64,000 nucleotides of DNA from Costus lasius. Taxonomy: Eukaryota > Streptophyta > Magnoliopsida > Zingiberales > Costaceae. Under the pieces are notes generated by a model. That model made no database searches and was not told where the DNA came from. It saw only the letters and a program-made list of their open reading frames with translations. The first letter of the stretch is position 1, and the number at the start of each line of letters is the position of its first letter. The DNA is taken from NCBI GenBank assembly GCA_027563935.2, contig CM050449.1:15886501-15950500 (forward strand), in the 5' to 3' direction. Shown here in pieces: positions 10,379 to 18,501 of this stretch. Made by a program: the position numbers and the translations under genes.

Positions 10379-10465
10379 CCTCTTTTATTGGTATCAGAGC
10401 CTTGTCGGTTCTATTAGGTCGAACAGGAACACGTATAAATATGGATTAATACTTTGTTGGTGTAA
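10379..10465 (+). promoter_or_regulatory. Caulimovirid A minus-strand primer site and leader start
   Basis: Contains TGGTATCAGAGC at 10389-10400, complementary to the 3' end of plant initiator tRNA-Met. This is the standard primer site for minus-strand DNA synthesis in the family. The context 'cctcttttat' and the following 'ttgtcggttctattagg' match 17821-17861. The leader ends at 'ttggtgtaa'. Confidence 0.85.
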
Positions 10466-10478
10466 TGGTGAACCCGAC

Positions 10479-10577
10479 GTGAAGAACACTTGGTTGGTAA
10501 ATAGGCATAAAAACTTACAAGAACGTGAAGAACACTTGAACTAGACTCGTACACACTTCCTAGCTGAAGGCCGATTA
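10479..10577 (-). other. Caulimovirid A promoter-downstream (R region) fragment
   Basis: Reverse complement of 17695-17773, the stretch just downstream of the viral TATA box ('ggccttcagctaggaagtg...'). A small extra copy of 'cgtgaagaacacttg' sits at 10478-10492. Inserted between leader and coat-protein pieces. Confidence 0.75.
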
Positions 10578-11120
10578 CAGGATTCTTCCTTCATCTAGAA
10601 GTTTTCTCTTATCTATGGTTTCTAATGTTAGTCGTTTACCTCTAGTTCTAATACCTTCTCGTTCGCCTTCATATTGAGTATAAGGTTCTCGAGGCGGTTG
10701 ACCTATAGTATAATTTCTTATATGTGTAGTACTTGGTTGAGCCGTACTTGTTGAAGCTACTGCCTGTACTGGATTATTATATACAGGAGTAGTATTACTA
10801 GCCTCTTGGCCAGCCATTATTGTATCCATCAAATTTTGAGGTATACTTTGTATACTTTGAGAATCTTCATCAGAGAATTCTCTAGTATCTTCTACTTCTA
10901 GGAAGGAGTTGATTATTTCTTCTTCTTCTTGGGTAAATATTAGGTCATGGTGTGTTTTAGTACCATAACAGACCCTAATATTTCTTTCATTGTCATACTC
11001 AAGCTTATGTGAAGGAAGTAATTTTCCTTTATTAATAAGCGTGATTTCTAGACTTACCATTTCTTCAAATGTAAAGTCTAATTCTTTAGATACTATAAGA
11101 CTATTATCTTCTAATATCAT
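10578..11120 (-). pseudogene. Caulimovirid A coat protein, N-terminal fragment
   Basis: MILEDNSLIVSKELDFTFEE through an acidic stretch (FTQEEEEIINSFLEVED, SDEDSQSIQSIPQ) to LLDEGRIL, matching the first ~180 residues of the intact coat protein. Truncated at the join with the R-region fragment. Its ATG overlaps the movement-protein stop (TAATG), as in the intact pair at 14363. Confidence 0.85.
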
Positions 11121-11395
11121 TATGCTAGAAATTTTTCAAGGCCTGATGTTGAAGCCTCATTATCATTAAGAGTTTGTTTCTTTTTATAATTTGAAAATCT
11201 CAAATTATATGTATCATCTGAGTTTTTAAACATAATACTATCCTCAGGGATAAGCATTTGTTCATAGTCTAAGTTTTTGGATATATTCCAATCTAATCCT
11301 CCTAGGTCATCTGGAGAGATGGCCATTGGTTTGATCATTTTTATTCCTTTACTGGCTAAAACATCTATCACAGAGGAGATATACAGCTTATATGG
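11120..11395 (-). pseudogene. Caulimovirid A movement protein, C-terminal fragment
   Basis: Last ~90 codons of the movement protein: YKLYISSVIDVLASKGIKM, then GGLDWNISKNLDYEQML, to the stop at 11120. The 5' side is fused at ~11395 to an ORF7 piece. Confidence 0.8.
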
Positions 11396-11483
11396 TATCA
11401 GACTAGGTGTGCTTCTGTGTAAATGTAATCTCTCCATAGACACACTTGTTCTTCCAAAGGAACGGTATTTGTTTTGTTGATAT
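11396..11483 (-). pseudogene. Caulimovirid A ORF7 internal fragment
   Basis: Reverse complement of about 17050-17135 in ORF7 (NKTNTVPLEEQVCLWRDYIY). No flanking ORF7 sequence is present. A short patch in the mosaic. Confidence 0.75.
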
Positions 11484-11680
11484 CTTCTTGTCTATTTTCT
11501 TGTTCATAATATATAAGAAATCCTATTAATAAATTTCATAAAGATTATGAACAAGAAAATAGACAAGAAGATAATGAACATTCTTTTGAAAAAATTGAAT
11601 CAGGGAATCTTGATGTAGATAACCTGATTCGAACACTTGAGAAAGACCAAATATTTGGTTCAAATCCCCAAGCACATTGG
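11483..11680 (+). repeat. 28-bp perfect inverted repeat and protease-RT linker fragment
   Basis: Arms at 11483-11510 and 11544-11571 are exact reverse complements, with a 33-nt AT-rich loop between them. The right arm continues as viral coding sequence (FEKIESGNLDVDNLIRTLEK, then DQIFGSNPQAHW), the linker joining protease and RT that is missing from 8628-10256. The left arm is the same sequence inverted: a foldback join of two copies of one region. Confidence 0.8.
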
Positions 11681-11850
11681 ATATGGCGCCTTGCTGCTAG
11701 TACTTCTATTTAATATATCCATCTACTTGGTTGGTAAAGAGACTTGCTGCTTGTCTAGGCCTGGCGCATCCAAAGGTACTTTGCATGACCCAGGGATAGC
11801 ACAAGGACATCCACCACGCTTCGCAGGCGCAGAAGAGGTGTAAGGAATAA
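11681..11850. other. Filler DNA between viral fragments
   Basis: A 30-nt patch, 'ggtaaagagacttgctgcttg' region at ~11733-11758, matches ORF5 sequence at 12491-12516. The rest (GC-rich, ~11760-11838) has no match elsewhere in the window and may be host DNA captured during joining. Confidence 0.45.
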
Positions 11851-12205
11851 GGGTATGAGGGAGGAAAAATAACCCCTCAGTGGTAAGAGTTACACCTTTA
11901 TAGGAATTAATAAGCATATTAAGTCCTATAATAAATTGTGTTTTGACAAGACTTAAAGGCCTGAGACAAATTCTGCCAATATAAGTTGGAGGAGTATAAT
12001 GAGCGTTTCCTAAGGAAAAGGAAAGCTTATGTTTGGCTAAAATGTATTCATATAAGAATAATTTACCATCCATTTGTTCAGCATAAAACTTATTAGAATG
12101 ATCAAGTTTTACATGATATTTTTGTGGCACTAAATCCATGTCTAAGATTGTATTACTACAACCTGTATCAATTAGAGCAGGGATTTCGAATTTCCAATCT
12201 GAAAT
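11850..12205 (-). pseudogene. Caulimovirid A aspartic protease domain, truncated
   Basis: The minus strand carries the retropepsin active site ALIDTGCSNT (codons for DTGC at 12158-12169), then MDLVPQKYHVKLD and the conserved LSLVKTQFIIGLNML and KGVTLTTEGLFFLP. It lies directly after ORF5 (12220-12696) in a different frame: the ORF5 stop TAA is at 12220-12222 and the protease frame is open across that stop. Translation would need a frameshift or a separate start. Sequence ends at ~11850 in filler, so RT is missing here. The enzyme would process the viral polyprotein. Confidence 0.8.
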
Positions 12206-12219
12206 TTGGATAATGCTAT

Positions 12220-12696
12220 TTATTTTGATTGAGTATAACCAGGGAGGTTGTACTGGTTTGTGGATAAAATCAATGTGTTAGAAGACGGATCGTCTTCTGT
12301 ATTTTCATTATAATCTGTATTTTCATAAAAAATAAGATTTTCAGGGAGGTTAGAATGACCTTTTTGTTCTAACTCCTCAAGTCTTTGAGAGAATTTATAA
12401 ACTTCGTTTTCTAATTGAAGAATACGTAGTTCGATTATTTCGGTTCTGGTTGGTCCTGTTGTCTTGTGTGAAACAGGCTGACTAGAACTGGGTAAAGAGA
12501 CTTGCTGCTTGTCTAGGCAATAGCGGCAAGCTTCTATAGAACAAATAATACATTGGAACCGAAGATCTATGCTTGGATATTTGAAGCAGTATATACAAGC
12601 ATGATCTTGACTTCCTCGTCGTGGACTCCATGTATGTTCATGGGTTGGCATAACTTTAGGAGTCATGATTTGATACGGAGGTCTATCCGTAGCCAT
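12220..12696 (-). CDS. Caulimovirid A ORF5, cysteine-rich protein
   Basis: Intact 158-aa frame starting MATDRPPYQIMTPKVMPTHE. Residues ~34-61 contain cysteines spaced C-X2-C-X11-C-X2-C-X4-C-X2-C (ACIYC ... QCIIC ... ACRYC). I know this spacing as the second Cys motif of badnaviruses, located between coat and protease within their polyprotein. Here it heads a separate ORF whose ATG overlaps the coat-protein stop (TAATG). The rest is a helical, Glu-rich segment (TEIIELRILQLENEVYKFSQ) and an acidic Ser/Asn-rich tail. Zinc binding is inferred from spacing; function is unknown. Only one complete copy is in the window. Confidence 0.75.
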   Translation of the reverse strand: MATDRPPYQIMTPKVMPTHEHTWSPRRGSQDHACIYCFKYPSIDLRFQCIICSIEACRYCLDKQQVSLPSSSQPVSHKTTGPTRTEIIELRILQLENEVYKFSQRLEELEQKGHSNLPENLIFYENTDYNENTEDDPSSNTLILSTNQYNLPGYTQSK

Positions 12697-14363
12697 TATA
12701 ATTGTTCGAGATATGGTTTTAGCATATCTAGTCTATCAAGAGTAGGTCCAGATAGATGTTCAGTCCCAAAGGGAGATTGGAGCTGATCTGATTTAGATAA
12801 TAAATCAGAAGTAAATTCTTCTAATTCGCTATCTGAATCCGGGCCATAATTGATGTCGGGGATAGAGACAATACTATATATTGACTCGGTGTCAGAGATA
12901 TATTCATCTACATGAAGTAGATCTTCTTGGACACAATCAACTAATATTAATTGTTTACTATATAAATTTTGTCTCTTAGTGCAATCGCGTGCTAAGTGAT
13001 TTTGACTGCCACAGGTGAAACATGACAGTTTATTTTTATAATCTCGTTTAGGATTATATTTCCGAACATGCTTTTCTTTAGCAAGATAAGGTTTCTTTGC
13101 TGAAGATTTTCTAAGAAAATATTTCTTAGAAGGTTTACCCTTTTTAGGCTTTTTCTTCTGTTTGGAAGTTTCTTTAACATATGTTTGAGGTGTATAGATT
13201 TCATTACAGAAGCTAAATTCACCTTTTAGATGATGATCACCTTTTAATCTGGTGCATCTTTCTACCAATTTATCAATTATAAATTGTATTCGAGTTGTAA
13301 TATTATTCATAGCAAGAGAAAGTTGAGCCTTCTCTGGATCATTATTCCAAGCTTGGTGTATTTCATGACCAATAGGAGCAGGTAATTTTAAAAATAACCG
13401 TTCGCCTAAAGCTTGGTCATGATATCCTCCTGCTTTGCAAGCATAATAAAGATAGTCTTGCAAAAAAGGTTTTATATACTTCCAGTTTTTTATCTGGATG
13501 ATTTCAAGCTTACGAATGGCTTCTTTTTGTTGGGCATTGAATCCCATATTAGGATTAGACCCTAATATCATGATTTTCATTCGGTTAGTGAAATTATAAG
13601 GATTCACTCCTAAGGAAATGTCTTGCTGGAAATCTGTAGGACAGTTTAATTTATAAGATTCCCACATAGCTCTAGCAGTTTCTCCTAAGAAATTTTCTAG
13701 ATAGGAATACATTTCTTCAGCAGAAAAGTTTCCATCCATTTTTGTTACTTTCATTGAAACCATTGAAGCCCAATTATCAAGAACTGTGCTCCATGTCTGT
13801 GGATCATGAGCTGCTAGATTAAGGATTCTTCCTTCATCTAGAAGTTTTCTCTTATCTATGGTTTCTAAAGGTAGTCGTTTACCTCTAGTTCTAATACCTT
13901 CTCGTTCGCCTTCATATTGAGTATAAGGTTCTCGAGGCGGTTGACCTATAGTATAATTTCTTATATGTGAAGTACTTGGTTGAGCCGTACTTGTTGAAGC
14001 TACTGCCTGTACTGGATTATTATATACAGGAGTAGTATTACTAGCCTCTTGGCCAGCCATTATTGTATCCATCAAATTTTGAGGTATACTTTGTATACTT
14101 TGAGAATCTTCATCAGAGAATTCTTTAGTATCTTCTACTTCTAGGAAGGAGTTGATTATTTCTTCTTCTTCTTGGGTAAATATTAGGTCATGGTGTGTTT
14201 TAGTACCATAACAGACCCTAATATTTCTTTCATTGTCATACTCAAGCTTATGTGAAGGAAGTAATTTTCCTTTATTAATAAGCGTGATTTCTAGACTTAC
14301 CATTTCTTCAAATGTAAAGTTTAATTCTTTAGATACTATAAGACTATTATCTTCTAATATCAT
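12696..14363 (-). CDS. Caulimovirid A coat protein
   Basis: Intact 555-aa frame. The N-terminal third is acidic (TQEEEEIINSFLEVED; SDEDSQSIQ). The core runs from MKVTKMDGNFSAEEMYS to about residue 390. A lysine-rich stretch (KQKKKPKKGKPSKK, ~405-420) could serve as nuclear localisation signal and nucleic-acid contact. The zinc knuckle is C448-X2-C451-X4-H456-X4-C461. The C-terminus is acidic again (DSDSELEEF). Acidic ends flanking a basic zone and knuckle are typical of caulimovirid coat precursors. Start and stop each overlap a neighbouring ORF by one base of TAATG. Truncated relatives lie at 5504-6312, 10578-11120 and 20184-20999. Confidence 0.9.
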   Translation of the reverse strand: MILEDNSLIVSKELNFTFEEMVSLEITLINKGKLLPSHKLEYDNERNIRVCYGTKTHHDLIFTQEEEEIINSFLEVEDTKEFSDEDSQSIQSIPQNLMDTIMAGQEASNTTPVYNNPVQAVASTSTAQPSTSHIRNYTIGQPPREPYTQYEGEREGIRTRGKRLPLETIDKRKLLDEGRILNLAAHDPQTWSTVLDNWASMVSMKVTKMDGNFSAEEMYSYLENFLGETARAMWESYKLNCPTDFQQDISLGVNPYNFTNRMKIMILGSNPNMGFNAQQKEAIRKLEIIQIKNWKYIKPFLQDYLYYACKAGGYHDQALGERLFLKLPAPIGHEIHQAWNNDPEKAQLSLAMNNITTRIQFIIDKLVERCTRLKGDHHLKGEFSFCNEIYTPQTYVKETSKQKKKPKKGKPSKKYFLRKSSAKKPYLAKEKHVRKYNPKRDYKNKLSCFTCGSQNHLARDCTKRQNLYSKQLILVDCVQEDLLHVDEYISDTESIYSIVSIPDINYGPDSDSELEEFTSDLLSKSDQLQSPFGTEHLSGPTLDRLDMLKPYLEQL

Positions 14364-15328
14364 TATGCTAGAAATTTTTCAAGGCCTGATGTTGAAGCCT
14401 CATTATCATTAAGAGTTTGTTTCTTTTTATAATTTGAAAATCTCAAATTATATGTATCATCTGAGTTTTTAAACATAATACTATCCTCAGGGATAAGCAT
14501 TTGTTCACAGTCTAAGTTTTTGGATATATTCCAATCTAATCCTCCTAGGTCATCTGGAGAGATGGCCATTGGTTTGATCATTTTTATTCCTTTACTAGCT
14601 AAAGCATCTATCACAGAGGAGATGTACAGCTTATATCCAGTATTAGAATTGTTTGTTAATTTTCCCAAAAATCCTAATCCTATAAGAAGATTAGAATCTC
14701 CAGAAAAGTCTTCGTATCCATGTGTTTGGATACTAATTTCTAATTCTCCTAAGTCTTTAATACTTATGAGAAAATCTGGGGCGCAATAAAATATGCCCTT
14801 GTTTTCCGTCATGTCTACTTCCATACAAGCAATAATTGCTTTCCTTGCATCAGATTTCCATCTTTTATCAAGGATTGCAATTAACACTTTTGTTCCTAGC
14901 TTCTTCCGTGCTAGTCCTTTTACTGAAATGACAATCATTCCTATATGAGCTAATGTCTTTCCTGATTGTCTTAGTTTGGTTAAGGAATCTCTAGAAATAA
15001 TTTTTAGATTCCTTGGTTCTGTTATGACAGAATGGTGTTCTTCACGAGTTATTCTTAGAAGTTGGGTTCTAAGATTTAATGGTCCTGTTCTATAAAGAAG
15101 TTGAGGACGTAATATTTGTAATCTATTATTTTGATAAGCCTCAAATTGTTGGTCTATATCAACAACTTCTTCTAAGACTTGTGCTGGAATCCCTTGTCCA
15201 TCGAAAATTCTGTTTAAGAGATTTGGGATGGGATTACTTATGGATAACCTTTCATTTTGGTTATTTTCTCTTACTGTTGTAGTACCAGTAAGGGTATTAG
15301 AAGTTCCTGTAAATGGTCTTGTACTCAT
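14363..15328 (-). CDS. Caulimovirid A movement protein (30K-type)
   Basis: Intact 321-aa frame beginning MSTRPFTGTSNTLTGTTT. The central region IGMIVISVKGLARKKLG, the Asp/Arg-containing ILDKRWKSDARKA, then CAPDFLISIKDLGELEIS and DSNLLIGLGFLGKL, follows the order of beta strands and the conserved Asp/Gly positions of the 30K movement superfamily, as seen in caulimovirids. Such proteins form tubules through plasmodesmata. The stop overlaps the coat-protein ATG. The other two long copies carry a 2-nt insertion near codon 14; this is the only one in frame. Confidence 0.85.
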   Translation of the reverse strand: MSTRPFTGTSNTLTGTTTVRENNQNERLSISNPIPNLLNRIFDGQGIPAQVLEEVVDIDQQFEAYQNNRLQILRPQLLYRTGPLNLRTQLLRITREEHHSVITEPRNLKIISRDSLTKLRQSGKTLAHIGMIVISVKGLARKKLGTKVLIAILDKRWKSDARKAIIACMEVDMTENKGIFYCAPDFLISIKDLGELEISIQTHGYEDFSGDSNLLIGLGFLGKLTNNSNTGYKLYISSVIDALASKGIKMIKPMAISPDDLGGLDWNISKNLDCEQMLIPEDSIMFKNSDDTYNLRFSNYKKKQTLNDNEASTSGLEKFLA

Positions 15329-15405
15329 TTCCAGAGAAATTGAGTACTTCTAGGTTGTCTTCTAGAAGTCGTGATTTGAGATGTACTTGGTTGGTTTGAA
15401 GAAGT
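15329..15405 (-). pseudogene. Caulimovirid A ORF2, last ~25 codons
   Basis: Reverse complement of the ORF2 tail (SNQPSTSQ ... RRQPRSTQFLWK), collinear with the movement protein through the ATGA overlap. It ends at ~15405 in an inverted joint: 'ccaaccaagtacatct' follows the complementary 'agatgtacttggttgg', a foldback. Confidence 0.8.
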
Positions 15406-15922
15406 CCAACCAAGTACATCTACTTCACATATTCAATGCCCAACAAAAAGAAGCCATTCGTAAGCTTGAAATCATCCAGATAAAAAACTAGAAATATATA
15501 AAACCTTTTTTGCAAGACTATTTTTATTATGCTTGCAAAGCAGGAAGATATCATGACCAAGCTTTAGGCGAACGGTTATTTTTAAAATTACCTGCTCCTA
15601 TTGGTCATGAAATATATTGCTTCTAAAATTAAGACTTTCGAAGTCACAGATACCAAGAGTTTACAACAATTCTTGGGATTAGTAAATTATGCTAGACCTT
15701 TCTTAAAGGATCTACACAAAAGGAAATATTAATAAGAACAGATTGCGAAGCAATCGTAAAGTTCTTCAATACAAAAAATGAGAAACGCATCTCTCAAAAG
15801 AGATAGCTATCATTTATTGACCATTGTATTAACAATGCATACAGGATCACCTTTGAACATATCAAAGGTAAAAATAATGTCATTTCTGACATTCTATCAC
15901 GCCTTTTACAAAGGCCAGAATA
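15406..15922 (+). pseudogene. Patchwork of coat, RT and RNase H fragments
   Basis: Three viral pieces on the plus strand. 15439-15614: coat protein from FNAQQKEAIRKLEIIQIKN, with a stop replacing the following Trp. 15613-15719: RT from IASKIKTFEVTDTKS to FLKDLHK. 15720-15922: RNase H from EILIRTDCEAIV to the native stop, with TGG changed to TAG in the RWLSF motif. Each joint lies at short shared sequence. After the last piece the viral order continues into ORF7. Confidence 0.8.
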
Positions 15923-15964
15923 ATCAGCCTTTTTGGCTATATACGATAACCTAGAAGGTTATGC

Positions 15965-17371
15965 ATGACAACTAAACAAATTATGCAAGAAATGGCAACC
16001 CAAGGATCTTCCTCCTCGAAGAAAAGTGGGAAAAAGGTCTTACAACCTCTATTGGTAGACCCAATGGATACTGAAGGAGCTACATATGCTAAAACACTCC
16101 GTGATGCTCCACCAAAAGAGCAGACGTACCTATTCAGAACCCCAAAACATTTCACGGCCCTGACTGGACATGATCATGTGGTCCTAGATCTACTGTGGAA
16201 AGACCATCATGGGGCAGGTTTTTTAACCGCCATGAATATGCTTGCAGGACATTTGCAAGCCATAAGATATATGAAGACTCTGCCTGCAACTACAGCCGCA
16301 GCACCAAAGCTCTAGCCCCAAACACTCGAGGCTTATATAGCCAAGGAATTTAAGATTACCGCCTTGGAAAAAGAACTTAGTAATCTCAGAACTCAGATTA
16401 CAGAGTTACAAACCCAGAAAACTGGATTAGAACAACAAGTCCAGATGATGACCCAGACCTGGAACCAAGAAATGGAATCAACATGGACAAATTCACAGTC
16501 CAAGATCCCTCCAATCCTCTATCCAGCTAAACAACATATTTATGAGCTGGTTAAGAGAACACAGCATCAAAAATTCATGAAGGTTATTTCTTATTTTAAG
16601 AAGATAGCTCTTAATGAAATAACACGGCCTTCTGGACTTCATTTAACCATGATCTCTATGAAACATGAGGAACAGCATCCTGAAGAACCACACTGTAAGT
16701 GTGATAAAGGTTTCACTATTATAAAGGCTTTAATCGACCTTACACAGTGGAAAGACTGTCAGATTCTGGATATAAAGGTCTCTCTTTTAGACCTTTTCCA
16801 ATATGGATTACTAGACCGACTAGTTATTCATTCTTTACATTTGGAAAAAATTTCCAACTTTCCATGGAAACTAAAATATTGTGTGGAGAAATTCTACAAA
16901 CTTCATGACTTTGCAGGCTATTTGGACCTAAATATCAGCTCTTGCCCCCCTTGGTTTTTGGGGTATCCAAATGATGCAAAGCACCAAGTATTGCTGAAAA
17001 TCCAACGAGATTTTATGCCAGACTTTTGGGATGTATCTTTTGTTGATGATATCAACAAAACAAATACCGTTCCTTTGGAAGAACAAGTGTGTCTATGGAG
17101 AGATTACATTTACACAGAAGCACACCTAGTCTTTTACCAAGCTACTCTGATCTCAGAAGAGAAAAATATGAAAATTTATGTTGAAGACGAACATGACGTC
17201 TTTTATACTCCTTTTAATTCTCACTTCGTTACTCATGTTGGCCAATATGCACATTTTACTCATGTGAAGGGAGAATCTTATGTAAAAGAGTATAAAGATT
17301 ATGGACGGTTCATCCAACCCATGGAGGACGACAATAATGACATTCTTGAAGAAATTCAAGAAGACGACTGA
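15965..17371 (+). pseudogene. Caulimovirid A ORF7, full-length with one internal stop
   Basis: Longest version of the last viral ORF: 468 codons, broken by TAG at 16313-16315 (GAG in copy I at 4879-4881). N-terminus MTTKQIMQEMATQGSSSSKK; coiled coil LEKELSNLRTQITELQTQK; a zone with CKCDKGF; then a conserved C-terminal half (FQYGLLDRL, GYLDLNISSCPPWFLGYP, DAKHQVLLKIQ, MPDFWD) and an acidic tail ending EEIQEDD. Lineage B (44436-45220) shares the C-terminal half. It occupies the position of the transactivator gene of caulimoviruses, but I recognise no transactivator motif. Function unknown. Confidence 0.8.
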
Positions 17372-17830
17372 AGATAAACAGTCTAAAATAAAAGGTTCAA
17401 GTGTTAAAAGGAGATGCGATGCCGGCTCACTAGCAAGGCGGTCCCCACACAACGAATCTTTTAAAGAAGGGTCAGACTCTATCCTCAAGAGTCATTTAGT
17501 CTAAAGCCATGTAACTCTTACTTTTCTGCAAGGTCATGTGTCCTTTACTTTTTCGAAGAGTCATGTACCCTTTATTTTTCTGAAGAGTCAAGTATGTGCT
17601 GGCATCAATTATTGATGCTTTTCTTAGTTTGTAAGAAACCTCTCCATCGCTTGTCTATATAAGGAGAGATAGTGTGTTGTAAGAAGGCATCCTGTAATCG
17701 GCCTTCAGCTAGGAAGTGTGTACGAGTCTAGTTCAAGTGTTCTTCACGTTCTTGTAAGTTTTTATGCCTATTTAATATATTCAGCATCTTTTTAGTATTT
17801 TCAATTTTGTAAAAATACCCCCTCTTTTAT
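17372..17830 (+). promoter_or_regulatory. Caulimovirid A promoter and pregenomic RNA start region
   Basis: A TATA box (TATATAAG, 17656-17663) precedes a region strongly matching lineage B ('gtaagaaggcatcc', 'ccttcagctag', 'gtacgagtct'). Upstream are three copies of a GAAGAGTCA-like motif (17554-17590), an exact 17-bp palindrome GCATCAATTATTGATGC (17602-17618) whose core CAATTATTG fits the HD-Zip I consensus, and a block 'gatgcgatgccggctcacta' at 17413-17432 also conserved in lineage B. Bases after the TATA box to the primer site (~170 nt) probably form the terminally redundant R region. Confidence 0.75.
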
Positions 17831-17842
17831 TGGTATCAGAGG
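17831..17842 (+). promoter_or_regulatory. tRNA-Met primer-binding site
   Basis: TGGTATCAGAGG, 11 of 12 matches to the complement of plant initiator tRNA-Met 3' end (the copy at 10389-10400 matches 12 of 12). Confidence 0.85.
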
Positions 17843-18490
17843 CTTGTCGGTTCTATTAGGTCGAACGGGAACACGTATAAATATGGATTAATACTTTGTT
17901 GGTGTAAAGAATAACCCTAAATAGATGTATCATGCTTGTTAATTCAGATAGGCCGTCTTAGACTTAGTTTTTTACACAAATTTAGATATACCGGGGCTGC
18001 CTAAGCCACCATGTTTTGAATAAAGAAAATAACTAAAGGACTAATGGCTTGGCAAGCAAATGTCCGAGACCAGGAGAGTCGCCAGGGACACGAGGCTTGC
18101 TAACGACCATATGGTATGATGTTATTTTTATTATTCAAAATTATATGGTAAAGCGGTTGATACTAAAGGAAAACGTAAGTCTAAGAATGGCCAGGAATCT
18201 ATAGTTAACAAGTATTTTTACTCTTTAGGAAGTTTTCTTTACACATACCAACAAAGTTCCATATCTTTATACGTTAGTACCTAGTAGATCTGTACCATCT
18301 GATATTTGCTCTTTATCTGTATTTACCCACTTCATTTTTATGAAACGAATTTATCCCCAAAAGCCTCTAGGCTTTAAACAAAATACTGCTTTTAAGCAGA
18401 ACTTAACTGTTAAGACATATCTTACGGTTAAAAACTTAAAAATGTCACTAACTTTGTTAGGACAAAAGAAATTAAATAAAAATTTAAAAG
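17843..18490 (+). promoter_or_regulatory. Caulimovirid A ~650-nt leader
   Basis: Runs from the primer site to the ORF1 ATG at 18491. It contains short upstream AUG frames (ATGGATTAA at 17884; ATGTATCATGCTTGTTAA at 17925-17942), complementary 'ggcttggcaagc' and 'gcttgctaac' segments at 18045-18105 that could form a stem, and 'ctgcctaagccaccat' conserved in lineage B. Long leaders with short ORFs in this family allow ribosome shunting; that role is inferred. The last ~370 nt are coding-like (see 18120-18501). Confidence 0.7.
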
Positions 18491-18501
18491 ATGGATATTA
18501 A
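18120..18501 (+). other. Candidate upstream coding frame (ORF0) in two phases
   Basis: 18120-18281 is open for 54 codons (SKLYGKAVDTKGKRKSKNGQ) without an ATG. In the +1 phase, 18229-18501 is open for 90 codons (EVFFTHTNKVPYLYTLVPSR ..., first ATG at 18340) and ends at a TAA that overlaps the ORF1 start (ATGGATATTAA). The two overlap at 18229-18281. Stop/start overlap is the rule for this virus, so a non-AUG-started or now frameshifted ORF is plausible. Both leader copies share it, and no intact version is available to test. Confidence 0.4.
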
